The notes beneath the pieces were generated by a model. The model saw only the letters and a list, made by a program, of their open reading frames with translations, was not told the DNA's origin and made no database searches. Source: Pythium myriotylum (taxonomy: Eukaryota; Oomycota; Peronosporomycetes; Pythiales; Pythiaceae). Taken from it: 64,000 nt of DNA. The number at the start of each line of letters is the position of its first letter. The stretch's first letter is position 1. The stretch covers positions 1,054,001-1,118,000 of the forward strand of contig JALJCQ010000026.1 in assembly GCA_023091665.1 (NCBI GenBank), written 5' to 3'. This document shows positions 1 to 9,241 of the stretch, piece by piece. A program made the position numbers and the translations under genes.

Positions 1-90
1 GACGGCGCGCTCCGAGAGCCCCGCGCGCAGCATGCGGAAGAAGCGGCCGAAGCGGCGGCTGGCGAGCAGCGTCGGCGCAGACGACGCCAT
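1..90 (-). CDS. N-terminal fragment of an unidentified protein (runs off the window)
   Basis: An ATG on the minus strand opens a frame of 30 codons that is still open at the window edge. The residues seen (beginning MASSAPTLLASRRFGRFF) are rich in Arg, Ser, Ala and Leu and contain no acidic residue until Glu near position 27. That composition would fit a mitochondrial presequence or a basic amphipathic N-terminus. The base composition matches the codon bias of the well-supported genes in the window. No family can be named from so short a piece, and the start could lie further upstream. Confidence 0.4.
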   Translation of the reverse strand, partial: MASSAPTLLASRRFGRFFRMLRAGLSERAV

Positions 91-798
91 GGAGCGGGCG
101 AGATCCGGTGTCGCCGAGAGATCGGGGGGCACTGGCATTGACGAAGGGACAGTCGTCTATTACGGTAAAGCGCGGGTGTCCCTTCAGGCGTTACGGTAAC
201 TGGAGAGATGGAGGGAGCCGCCGAGCAGATACAGATGCAGATGCATATGCAGAGAGAGCAAGTCGCGGCGCGTGACAACCGGACGCGCTGCGAACACCCG
301 CGCGGTTCAGAATTGCAGAAGCGTTTCGCGCCGCCCTTTCCCTCGAGGCATCCAGCCACGCCGTGCCTGGGCCCTGGGAACGCGAGCGAGGGAGAAAGGC
401 CCGGCAGCTGGCCCCTCGCACTGACATCCTGGGCTCGCTTGGTCGCTCGGCACGAAAGAATCATGCGTCATCCGACGAGGACACAACGCGCATCTCACGG
501 GATGTGCAGGTTCGTGCCCTCGGACCATCTGCAGCGCGTCGACAGTGTCGGCTCGAAGGAAAAACCGTCTCGAGGCGAATGGCATCCAGGCGCTTCTGCT
601 CGTTGCGCGATTGCCGATCCCAACCATGACAACACCACCAAAAAGGGCACTTTTCGTCGACACGAGGGATATTTTTTCGTCTGCACCGGACGCATGTGCT
701 TGCAGCCGACACGATCGTCAGTTGCGGCGGTCTTGAACGCGCGAGTGCATCTTGCCGGATGGCGTTCAAGTCGAGAGTTAGCCGGGAGTGGCCGTCAC
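91..798. other. Intergenic region without a supported gene
   Basis: About 700 bases between the partial gene at the left edge and the repeat block that begins near 799. Overlapping open frames exist on both strands but none shows a recognisable domain, a splice pattern or codon bias like the real genes. It probably holds the promoter of the minus-strand gene at 1-90. Confidence 0.5.
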
Positions 799-1130
799 GC
801 GAACGAAGCGAATGAGTACGTGCCGACGATCGTGATCTAGTTGCCGCTTTCAAGACCGATCCTGGCGTGATTATAATGCGAACGAAGCGAGGAGTGCGTG
901 CCGACGATCGCGATCTTTGTATCTTGTTTGATTTGCGTCCAGTTGGCACCAACAAAGGATCGCTCTTAATAGCACCGCCAGCGATCCATAACGCGAACGA
1001 AGCAAAGGAGTGCGTGCCGACGATCGCGATCTTGGTACGGCTTTCAAGACCGATCCTGGCGTGGTTATAACGCGAACGAAGAATTTAGTGCGTGTTGACG
1101 ACCGCGATCTTGAACCCGACGGTCGTCACT
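799..1130. repeat. Imperfect ~79-bp direct repeats
   Basis: The motif GCGAACGAAGC followed by GTGCCGACGATCGCGATC recurs at about 799, 878, 993 and 1072. Spacing is 79 bp between the first and second and between the third and fourth copies, and 115 bp between the second and third, where about 36 bp of unrelated sequence is inserted. Copies one and three also share a second half (CTTTCAAGACCGATCCTGGC) near 847 and 1040. The fourth copy is degenerate. The block lies between genes. Confidence 0.75.
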
Positions 1131-1502
1131 TTGTGCGGAAATGCCGGGATCGATTGCTGCGTGTGACAAGCTTGCAAGTTCGGAGAAGGTGGGATTGACT
1201 AGCATGAAGAGCAGGTTTCTGTAGAGGCGTGGAACTCGCCCACATCGATCGTCAGTGCCTTGGGTGGGATTCGGAGGGAAGAACCAGCTTTCTATGCTCA
1301 CCAAGATTTCGGGTCTACGATGTTGCCTACTGCCTGTGCGTGCGAATGACTCTGACGAAGAGTGGATTACACTTGCGTTTGATTACCATGCTCTGGAGAC
1401 GAGAGAGTAGCAAACACAAGAGATCTCCCAGCGTGACTTTGAGCGGAATGTACCTGTTGTATTGGAAAGACTTCACGGAGATATTAGGACAACGGGCTCA
1501 GG
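1131..1502. other. 3' flank of the SLC52-like gene
   Basis: About 370 bases between the repeat block and the stop codon of the minus-strand transporter gene. Short open frames are present but none has a recognisable domain. It would contain the 3' untranslated region of that gene. Confidence 0.4.
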
Positions 1503-3443
1503 TTATCCACTGGCAAGAAAGAGCTCCTCGTGGAAGAATACGAGTGGGAAGACCACAGCCGTGCCTGTGAAAGCGCCGATCTGCGTAGCAAATCCGCTCC
1601 ATTGATACACGCGGTGGGCGACGACAGTGTCGGGGTTAGCGGCTACACAACAGCAAACGTCCGTGAGACAATATAGTAAGCATGACTTGGGAGACTTTTT
1701 TGCGTACTGCTTATGCGCTGGAGCGTCAAGTAGATCATGGTTTGTGTGTACGCGTAGACAACGAGGAAACCGATGTGCGCACCGAGTGCTGGTCGGTTGT
1801 TGAGACGAAACGTGAGGAAGCCAGGAAAGGAGAGAAAAGAAAGCAAGGAAAGCACGCACGGAGAGTGTAGCCATATGTCGAGCCCGAGGCAAGCGGGTGC
1901 GAATGCAGCGAGAACACCAACAATGTCACCTAGCGAGAACGGATAGTGAAAATGAGCGTTACGATTGACAGCACTGACTGAGGCAAGCGTACTGCGACGG
2001 CCAGCAAAATAGCTGTGAACTCTTGCACGCGGTAGATGCGAATCCAACTGTAGCAGATCATAATCAGCATGACACCACTCGGTGATCGGTCACAACGTCG
2101 AACCTCGTGAACAGTCGTGCTACAGGGTCAAGGATGAGCGAAGCGATGCTCGCAATGGTCTGGTATCTAGACGTTTCAGCCTCCCGGTTGCCTGCAGGCT
2201 GTGCCAAACGAGAAACTCGTATCAGTCCAGTTGATAAAAGCAAAATATTTGCTGACTTACCGCATATTTCTTGTACACGTACGGCATCACAGAAGGCAGG
2301 ACACCAAAGGAAAAAGCTGCAAGCAGTAGCTGACAGAGGAGTAAGGGCCACACCGGTCGAAGTGCAGTCCACAGAGACGGCGCAGCGACTCCTTCCACGT
2401 CCTGGCTTTGATAGCCCAGGCTCTGTTGGTTTCTCAGCGGCGCTGCTTCATCGTTATTAGTCGAGTGTTGCACTGCCTGGAGCTCGACGTCGCCGGTAGA
2501 TTGTCGGTTCTTGACTGCTCTCGGCCACGGATGGCGCTCTAGGAAGCCGAAGCTGAGGAGTGAGACCATCATGATGAGTGCTACGAGAAAATGTCAGTGC
2601 ACACACGCCATAACACACTCTACGTTGACGTAGGCATACCACAGAGTACGTAGAAGACTTCCACGGAGAAGCGCATAGACTTATCGTCGTACGGCCGCTG
2701 AATGAGGCCAAGCAGCGCCGCGAGGGAGCCACTCAGACCCTCGCCGGTTGACAAGGCGCTCGTGTACAGCGGCGGGAACGCCGCGACGTACGGATAAAAG
2801 ACGACGCTGGACGTCGCGCTCACAAGCCCGCCCACGTGCGTTAAAACTAACATCGCAACGCTGTGCGATCGTCCGAAGACGACTGCAGTCTCGCGCCAGA
2901 GCAGGCTCGTGAGCAAAGCGCCGACCACGCCGACCACTAGCAGAAACCATATCGCGGTCGCGTGGCGCACACGTTGCTGCCTCGCGTTCAGCAGCATGTA
3001 CAGGAACGGGTAGATATTGGCGGACTGCAGCGCGAAGATCTGTCGAGTGCGTAAGCGCCGCCAGTCAACACCATTCGAGTCTTCCCTCTCGTAATCTAAA
3101 CCAACCCGTACCGAGTAGGCGAAGATGCCGTATTTCTCCGGGAGCACACGCAGGAAGACGCCAAGCTCGACATAGGACGCTGTTGCATCTCGTTCATCAG
3201 CCGCAAAGACACCAGCAGAAGCAGCAAGCTCGCCTCACCGTTGGTCATGATCCACGAGGCGAGTCCGAAGCCCACGAACGCCGCGAAGGTCGCCTTGCGC
3301 CGCTGCTCCGAGCGCGAGAGCGACGCGCAGAGCGCGCATTTGCGCGCCGTCGAGTCCATCGCGTCCGTCGCGTCTAATGTCGAAGCTTCGGCCGCCTTCG
3401 TCGCGAGATGACGAGGTGAGCTGCTCACCTCATCCATCATCAT
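1503..3443 (-). CDS. Riboflavin transporter-like protein (SLC52 family), copy 1
   Basis: Nine exons give 477 residues: 3443-3239, 3179-3112, 3039-2640, 2580-2261, 2198-2104, 2047-1993, 1929-1860, 1788-1708 and 1642-1503. All introns are GT-AG and 56-72 bp, and the summed length is a multiple of three. The protein is polytopic. The segment THVGGLVSATSSVVFYPY followed by LPP/FPP-type residues and GEGLSG matches the SLC52 signature of a conserved loop followed by G(E/Q)GLS. SLC52 proteins import riboflavin across the plasma membrane, so a role in vitamin B2 uptake is inferred by family. An acidic, variable loop (about 240-300) separates the N- and C-terminal halves, as in the family. Start: the first ATG in frame is a run of three Met codons; the first is used. 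A paralogue with mostly conserved intron positions lies at 16546-18455, which supports every junction. Confidence 0.82.
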
Positions 3444-3662
3444 CTTGAGGTGGACAGACAAGGGTTGTCGAACCAAATGTACTGAAATAAGAAGTACACG
3501 ACCTTCGATTGGGTTCAGTTGGGCCGACCAGAGTGATGGTCGCCATGGAAGATCGCGATGGTTAGACGCTGGTGGCCGTGGAACGAAGATGCGTCACGCA
3601 AGCGGCTTTCGCGCTCCGTTGCAGTCACCAATCCTCCCGATCGATAGAGAAAGCAGCAGCAA

Positions 3663-5224
3663 ATGGCGCGCACGAAGCACCCAGTCGTGCTCATTCACGG
3701 TGCGTGCGAGTCGATGAAAGTCGATGAATGCTTGGTCGGGACTAACCACGACCGACCATGGTTAGGCGTCTTCGGCTACGGCCGCAAACGTCCGTTCTGG
3801 AATCGATGGTTAGGCTACTGGCCCGAGCGAGCGCTTGACGATATGGACGCCAACTACCTCCTCGTGGACGTCGGCGCGCTGTCGTCGGACCACGATCGCG
3901 CGTGCGAAGCGTTCTACCAGTTGTACGGTGGGCGCGTCGACTATGGAGAAGAGCACTCGCGCCATTTCGGTGAGATTGTCATATGAGCCTAACCGCCCTC
4001 GTTAGGTCCATTTCTCATGTGAGCTCCTCGTGGTTAGGCTATGCTCGTTTCGGAGAGATCTTCGAGCATCCACAGCATCCGAACTGGGGAGAGGAGAACC
4101 CAGTGCACTTGCTTGGGCACAGCGTCGGTGCCACGACGGCCATCGAGCTCTACCAGCTCATCTGCCAGGACTTCTTCGGCGTCGGGAGCAACCACAAATG
4201 GGTCAAAAGCATCGTCTCGATTGCCGGGCCGCTCTCGGGCACGACACTCACGCATTTCTTCGGGCTTCACGACGCCAAACTCGTAGGGTTTACGCTGGGT
4301 CACTTCATTGGGGCCTCGTTGTGTATGTGGCACCGACTTTCTTCGCACTTCCCCGTTCTCAAGGGTGTTTTTGACTACCGGATGCCGCAATGGGAGTTTG
4401 TGGATTCCTACTGGGAGATCATTTCGACACGAAACCGAATCCTCATGTCTCCTGACTTGGCTGTGTACGACATCCTACCAGCGCGACGACGAGCTCGAAA
4501 TCGCACGCTTTGCCACATGGACAAGCTGTTTCTTGTCAGCGTGGTGACATGTTCATCGACCTCAGTGCCGGTCGCCGAGCTAGCTATGGCGTTCGCGATT
4601 GCCCTTCTAGTCGCAACAAGCGTGACCAGCTGGGCAGTCTACGACGCTGTTGGAGTATCGATTGCTTCCGCAAGCGTCGCGTTTGCAGCATGGCTCTGGC
4701 TTCGCAAACGGATTTTCTTGCCCATGATGCAGTGGCGAATGCGTCGCTGCGTGGAGAACTTGCACGAGATCTTTCCTGGTGCGTTGCAATCGCTCTTTCA
4801 TGGTCGCGTACGATAACTAACTGTTGTTTTTACTTCCCCGTCTACAGGTTTTGATCGTGACAAGTGGCAGCACAACGACGGCGCCGTGAATATCTGCTCG
4901 ATGGCCTTCCCAGATCAACTTCAAGTAACGAACGCCTTCAGCTCCGATTCGGAGGACAGCTCCGACGCCTCTACTGCCTCGTCTCTGAGCGCCTCATCAC
5001 GACACCTTCGACCACTACCAAGCCGAGCGCTCTCACTGAATCGCTTCGGCTTCCTCACGCTCCGCAAGACCCGCAAACTTGCCAAGCCCGCCTTCGAGCC
5101 TGGTGTGTGGCACGTCCGCAAGGTCGCCAGCAACCACAAAGCCGGCACCAACTTCGATCGCGCGTCGCCCGAGCTTCTGCGCCAGCTTCTCCGCCTCGTC
5201 GCCAACGAGTTCGAGCGAAGCTGA
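3663..5224 (+). CDS. Family I.5-like lipase with an inserted membrane hairpin, copy A
   Basis: Four exons (3663-3699, 3766-3969, 4038-4778, 4848-5224) encode 452 residues. The N-terminal part follows staphylococcal/Geobacillus lipases: oxyanion-region HPVVLIHG, the block LSSDHDRACEAFYQLYGG then VDYG, and the nucleophile elbow GHSVG. The acid is probably the Asp in HNDGAVN, and the base probably the His in NHKAGT, conserved in all three paralogues here. The family hydrolyses triacylglycerol or related esters. Between the elbow region and HNDGAVN lie two hydrophobic stretches (starting VPVAELAMAFAIALLVATS) not found in the bacterial enzymes, suggesting a membrane hairpin. A Ser/Asp-rich segment follows. 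The intron in the HG|VFGYG motif is also present in copy C (37648) but absent from copy B just downstream. Confidence 0.8.
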
Positions 5225-5473
5225 TCGACCAGCGTGGCTCGGCTCAGCTGCCCACGAGAGTGTAGCCATTTGACGTACTGAGATAACAATCCGAAACGAC
5301 GGTCGTGTTCGATATGGAACATGGCTTCACCAGAGTGATGGTCGTCAGCTCAGGTCGGGGCCGAGGAGGTCATAATCATCCTTCCCTCCAGCAGTTGCAC
5401 CCGCGTCGTTCGGCAGCCTTCCATGGAGCCATTCGGCCGCATGCACCACGCGCCTATTCGTTAACTCGCCGCC

Positions 5474-6850
5474 ATGCGCACGCGCCACCCGGTCGTGCTC
5501 ATCCACGGCGTCTTCGGCTACGGCAGCAAGCGCCCGCTCTGGAACCGCTGGGCGCCCTACTGGCCGGAGCGCGCGCTCGACGCCATGGGCGCCAACTACC
5601 GCGTCGTCGACGTCGGCGTGCTCTCGTCCGACCACGACCGCGCCTGCGAGGCCTTCTACCAGCTCTACGGCGGCCGCGTCGACTACGGAGCGGCCCACTC
5701 TGAGCAGCACGGCCACAAGCGCTTCGGCTACACGCACGAGACCGCGCTCCATGCGCAGTGGAGCGAGGAACATCCAGTGCACCTGGTCGGCCACAGCTTC
5801 GGCGCCACGACGGCCATCGAGCTCTACCAGCTCATCTGCCAGGACTACTTTGGTGTCGGCAGCAACCACAAGTGGGTCAAGAGCATTGTGTCCATCGCCG
5901 GACCGCTCTCGGGCACGACGCTCACGCATCTCTTCGGACTCCACGACGGCAAGATGGTCGCGCGTACGCTTGGCCATGCGATTGGCGCGTCACTGTGCGT
6001 GTGGCAAACGCTTCATGTACAGTTCCCTGTGCTGCGCAAGATATTCGACTACCGAATGCCCCAGTGGGAGATCATCGAGTCCTACCGAGAAGCCCTGTCG
6101 GCCTCATGCCGCATCCTCGCGTCCAGCGACCTGGCAGTGTATGATATCTTGCCCGCACGACGACTCGAGCGCAACAGTCGGCTTGTAGAGATGGATAAGC
6201 CCTTCCTCTTCAGCATCGCCACGTCTACTCACACCAAGTTTCCCATTACTGAAGTTGCTCTGAGCATATTGGTGATGAGCTTTCTTGCAGCCACAGTAGC
6301 ATCTGCCTGGTACGGTGAAGGCGAGGCAGCTGTGGCGTGCTGGGTGCTCCTAATAGGTGCCGTATGCACGCTGCTGGCGAAGTTGCGGGATCTGGACTAC
6401 GCGACGCTCCCTTGTTTCTCGTTCTTGCGGTTTCAGATGAAGTGGTGCGTTCGGCTACTGCACGACATCTTCGACGGCTTCGATCGCGATGACTGGGAAC
6501 ACAACGATGGCGCCGTGAATGTGGTTTCGATGCTCAATCCAATGCAACTCCGCCAGATCAGTGACGAGTCGGACGAGGATGATTCAAGTGGTAGCGAGGC
6601 TGGTTCAACTACCTCAACGGCGACCACACTCTCGTCATCGGTCATGTGCCCACTGATGACAACCCACCGTCTTGACCTCTACACGTATGGAAGCTCTTCG
6701 GGAGAAAAAAAGAGCATTAAGCTGCAGCCTGGTCGATGGTACGTGCACCAGGAACTCAAGAACCACATGGCTGGCACCCACTTTGACAGCGGAGCCTCCG
6801 AGTTCTACCGCCGACTGCTCCACCTCATGGCAACGGAAATGGAAGAATGA
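5474..6850 (+). CDS. Family I.5-like lipase with an inserted membrane hairpin, copy B (intronless)
   Basis: A single exon encodes 458 residues and starts at the ATG directly before RTRHPVVLIHGVFGYG. The predicted triad is Ser108 in GHSFG, Asp345 in HNDGAVN and His431 in NHMAGT. The region VDYGAAHSEQHGHKRFGYT matches bacterial family I.5 lipases closely, including the zinc-site region of those enzymes. Two hydrophobic helices (about residues 255-275 and 280-302) sit between the alpha/beta-hydrolase core and the Asp motif, followed by an acidic Ser-rich linker. The gene lies 250 bp downstream of copy A in the same orientation and is clearly its paralogue, but it lacks all three introns of copy A and is more GC-rich. 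Likely a membrane-associated acyl hydrolase; substrate unknown. Confidence 0.87.
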   Translation: MRTRHPVVLIHGVFGYGSKRPLWNRWAPYWPERALDAMGANYRVVDVGVLSSDHDRACEAFYQLYGGRVDYGAAHSEQHGHKRFGYTHETALHAQWSEEHPVHLVGHSFGATTAIELYQLICQDYFGVGSNHKWVKSIVSIAGPLSGTTLTHLFGLHDGKMVARTLGHAIGASLCVWQTLHVQFPVLRKIFDYRMPQWEIIESYREALSASCRILASSDLAVYDILPARRLERNSRLVEMDKPFLFSIATSTHTKFPITEVALSILVMSFLAATVASAWYGEGEAAVACWVLLIGAVCTLLAKLRDLDYATLPCFSFLRFQMKWCVRLLHDIFDGFDRDDWEHNDGAVNVVSMLNPMQLRQISDESDEDDSSGSEAGSTTSTATTLSSSVMCPLMTTHRLDLYTYGSSSGEKKSIKLQPGRWYVHQELKNHMAGTHFDSGASEFYRRLLHLMATEMEE

Positions 6851-6971
6851 GCCGCGTGACAGCTAATCATGACAAAGGCGCTTCGCTCATTCAAAGAGGA
6901 CTTTATATACATTATCTGGATCGTTAAAATCATTAATCAAATCGTTGAGAAGCTTTTCGTGGTGAACTCAT

Positions 6972-7568
6972 TCACGGAAGTAGCTGGAGAAATGCTGCGA
7001 CAAGCCCTGGGATCTCCTTCTGACCACGGCACGGCTCACTGGTTGGTGTAGTTTTGACTTGCACTACCAGTTCAACGAGCTGTTGGATGAACTTGGTCAG
7101 GGACTCGCACAGAGCTTGCTCTCTTTGGAGATATAACATGGCGGTATGAGGAGTCGAGGATCCGAGCAAAATAAAATCGTAGATTGCTGTGCAGTACGTG
7201 CATGGAGCAAGTCCGTGGTCTTCTCCAGCACAATAGTACACCGCATCACGCAGGCGACGGATCTCGGCAAATGTGCATTCGAATCTTACGTCTGGATCCA
7301 CTTCTCTGCAACGCGTGAGAGAAGAGGGCCGGCTACAGACTCTCCGACTGTTAATGACTGGAATACGACGGCGGGTGAATTTGTTGTAAACATCAAAGCT
7401 GAAAGTCTTCTGCGCCGTCACTTCTCCCTTGTAAATCTCGACGACGTCCACACGTTGCAGTGCTGCAAGGGCCGCCGGACGCTTGGTCACTTGCTGAGGA
7501 GCTAGATCGATCTTTCTCAGTCGATCGAGGCGTACGGGCCGGATTGTCGTGTCACACGAGTTCGTCAT
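6972..7568 (-). CDS. Small PX-domain-like protein
   Basis: A single open frame of 198 residues starting with ATG. From about residue 40 the pattern VVEIYKGEVTAQKTFSF, a basic RRR turn, then FAEIRRLRDAVYYC and a CTYC pair followed by a helix ending LTKFIQQLVELV, resembles the PX fold: three strands, an R-x-x-E/D-x-x-x-LRD helix, and a terminal helix. The CxYC pair after the LRD helix is a recurring feature of stramenopile PX-like proteins. PX domains bind phosphoinositides on endosomes, so a role in membrane traffic is inferred. It ends 121 bases after the lipase B stop, converging with it. The last ~25 residues look unrelated to PX and could hide an intron or alternative end. Confidence 0.6.
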   Translation of the reverse strand: MTNSCDTTIRPVRLDRLRKIDLAPQQVTKRPAALAALQRVDVVEIYKGEVTAQKTFSFDVYNKFTRRRIPVINSRRVCSRPSSLTRCREVDPDVRFECTFAEIRRLRDAVYYCAGEDHGLAPCTYCTAIYDFILLGSSTPHTAMLYLQREQALCESLTKFIQQLVELVVQVKTTPTSEPCRGQKEIPGLVAAFLQLLP

Positions 7569-8274
7569 TTTGGTGATCGGAGGAGGACGAGTGGAGCAGC
7601 GAGCGAATTGAAAAGTGAAGCTAAGGTCTCAACGAGTCCGAATGCTTCCCATGGCGCAAACACGACGCATTTGTCGTTGTCGTGGTGAGAGACCGAGCAG
7701 CGTGAATGCGAAGAAGGAGGGTCATTGGTGCTTGGGCCTGTGACGTCGACAGATCCATTGGCTCGAAAAGCTCAGGAAGACCATCACTCAGAGCCTGTCA
7801 AAGGGTCTGTCTCATGTCGCAGGATTCTGGAACACGATGCAAAGAAGCCTGAATTGTATGAAGAATGCACCGTGTTTTCAAGAGATGGCGGTAACTCGTG
7901 TATTGGAATAAGGTAGGCTCGTGCCACCAGCGAGATTCTTGTGGTGTCGCGAGAGCTTGCGTGGGCCTCCTCGACACCTGATTGCGTTAGAGAGACCGCT
8001 GAATGCGAGCGCTTTCTGTGACGTGGCGCTTCCCTTGCGCCAGTCGACGCCTCGTCGCCCTTCTCGCCAAATCTTGCGGTGTCGCGTGAGAGGAAGACGT
8101 CTCGCGCACAGGAGAGCGGAGACTTGGGCGCTAGTGCGCTGCGTATTAACCTCACAATCACATCACTGACACGTCTATTTTGGCGTAGGCTCTGGTCGTT
8201 TGTCGAGTGATAACTGTCTAACTCATGGATGGTATATTACGGGCGTCTATGGTCTATGGTCTCCGGCCCTCTCT
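7569..8274. other. Intergenic region without a supported gene
   Basis: About 700 bases upstream of the PX-like gene and downstream of the small helical gene (both minus strand). It should contain the promoter of the PX-like gene. A 125-codon minus-strand frame at 7784-8161 has no domain I recognise and is probably chance. Confidence 0.4.
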
Positions 8275-8679
8275 CTACGGGCGTCTTGCTTGGCTCATTT
8301 GCTTGTCGACGCCGAGTAGGAATAGCGCCTGGACTCCTTCACGCTCTTCTCTCGCGAGGGCCTTGATTCCGCCGAGCGACTCTCGCCAGAGCTCCATGGC
8401 GCTCAGCACGGCGCCGGTCGCGTCGTGGTCCGCTGCGCGCAACAGACTCAGGAAGAAGAGCTTGCTCTGGATCTTGACCGCATCGTCGCGCATCGCGTCC
8501 GTGAGGTCGCGCATCGCGTCCGTGAGGTCGCGCACCCACCGCCAGCTCTCTTGGTCCAGCGCAGCCTCGGCGTCGGCCAGCTCGGCGCGTATCCGCTGCT
8601 CTTCTTCCGCGAGCTCGCAGTGCGTGGCGTGTACAGAGTCGGGCGCAGCGCCGCTCGTGGGCTCACGAACGACTGCCAT
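8275..8679 (-). CDS. Small alpha-helical protein of unknown function
   Basis: An ATG-started frame of 134 residues with GC-rich codon use like neighbouring genes. It is almost entirely predicted helix, with Glu/Ala/Arg-rich heptad-like stretches (CELAEEEQRIRAELADAEAAL). A perfect 21-bp tandem duplication at about 8488-8530 duplicates the heptapeptide DLTDAMR. No transmembrane segment and no signal peptide are visible. I do not recognise a family; it could be a small coiled-coil adaptor. There are no introns. The gene is isolated between the PX-like gene and the divergent ferlin-like gene. Confidence 0.5.
   Translation of the reverse strand: MAVVREPTSGAAPDSVHATHCELAEEEQRIRAELADAEAALDQESWRWVRDLTDAMRDLTDAMRDDAVKIQSKLFFLSLLRAADHDATGAVLSAMELWRESLGGIKALAREEREGVQALFLLGVDKQMSQARRP
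8488..8530. repeat. 21-bp tandem duplication inside the small helical gene
   Basis: The unit CGCGCATCGCGTCCGTGAGGT occurs twice in direct succession. Since 21 is a multiple of three, the duplication adds one heptad of the predicted helix without breaking the frame. Confidence 0.75.
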
Positions 8680-9241
8680 GGAGCTCGTGAAGGGTGCAAA
8701 CGCGACTGATCTGAGCGAGTGCTAGAAGCTCGCTGGTCCGAGACTGAAGCCATCTAAAATCAGCCAGCGTCGTTTCATGGCCAGTCATGGAATGTACTAT
8801 GGATCCTTTGTATCTACATGCATACAGAAACCTCTATTATGTGTAGACATCCAAATGGACTTTGGTCCACAAGAAGTCCACATCGCTCTCCACCATCTGT
8901 GTCGTCGCAAAAAAAGAGTCACGGCGTTGATTGGCTGAAAAACTAAATTTAAATTGAAATCGGAGATGGGTCCCTTGTTGAGGATCCCCACTGGATTCAC
9001 CGCCAATAGCTGCATGGCTTAACTGAGCTTCCTCACATATCTAATATAAATCATTTGATCCTCCGAACAGCGCCAAAGAACATCAACTACCCTATCAAAG
9101 CATACCCTGTGAGACCTTATCTTTCCGTCGTTTGTGTGGTGCCGAGGCGACCGCCTGGAAGATCGCGAGCAGCTCGTGAGGAGCTCCGGGTGGTCAGTGC
9201 GGGATTCGACCCCAAGGGCTCCGGAGACTGATCTTCCCACG
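8680..9241. other. Divergent intergenic region upstream of the ferlin-like gene
   Basis: About 560 bases between the minus-strand helical-protein gene and the plus-strand ferlin-like gene. The central part (8750-9120) is clearly more AT-rich than the flanking genes. It probably carries both promoters. I see no coding sequence or strong repeat. Confidence 0.45.

Noticed and set aside
208..955. Several overlapping open frames on both strands (up to 210 codons)
   Set aside because: No domain, no codon bias, mutual overlap, and the region holds short repeats; treated as chance.
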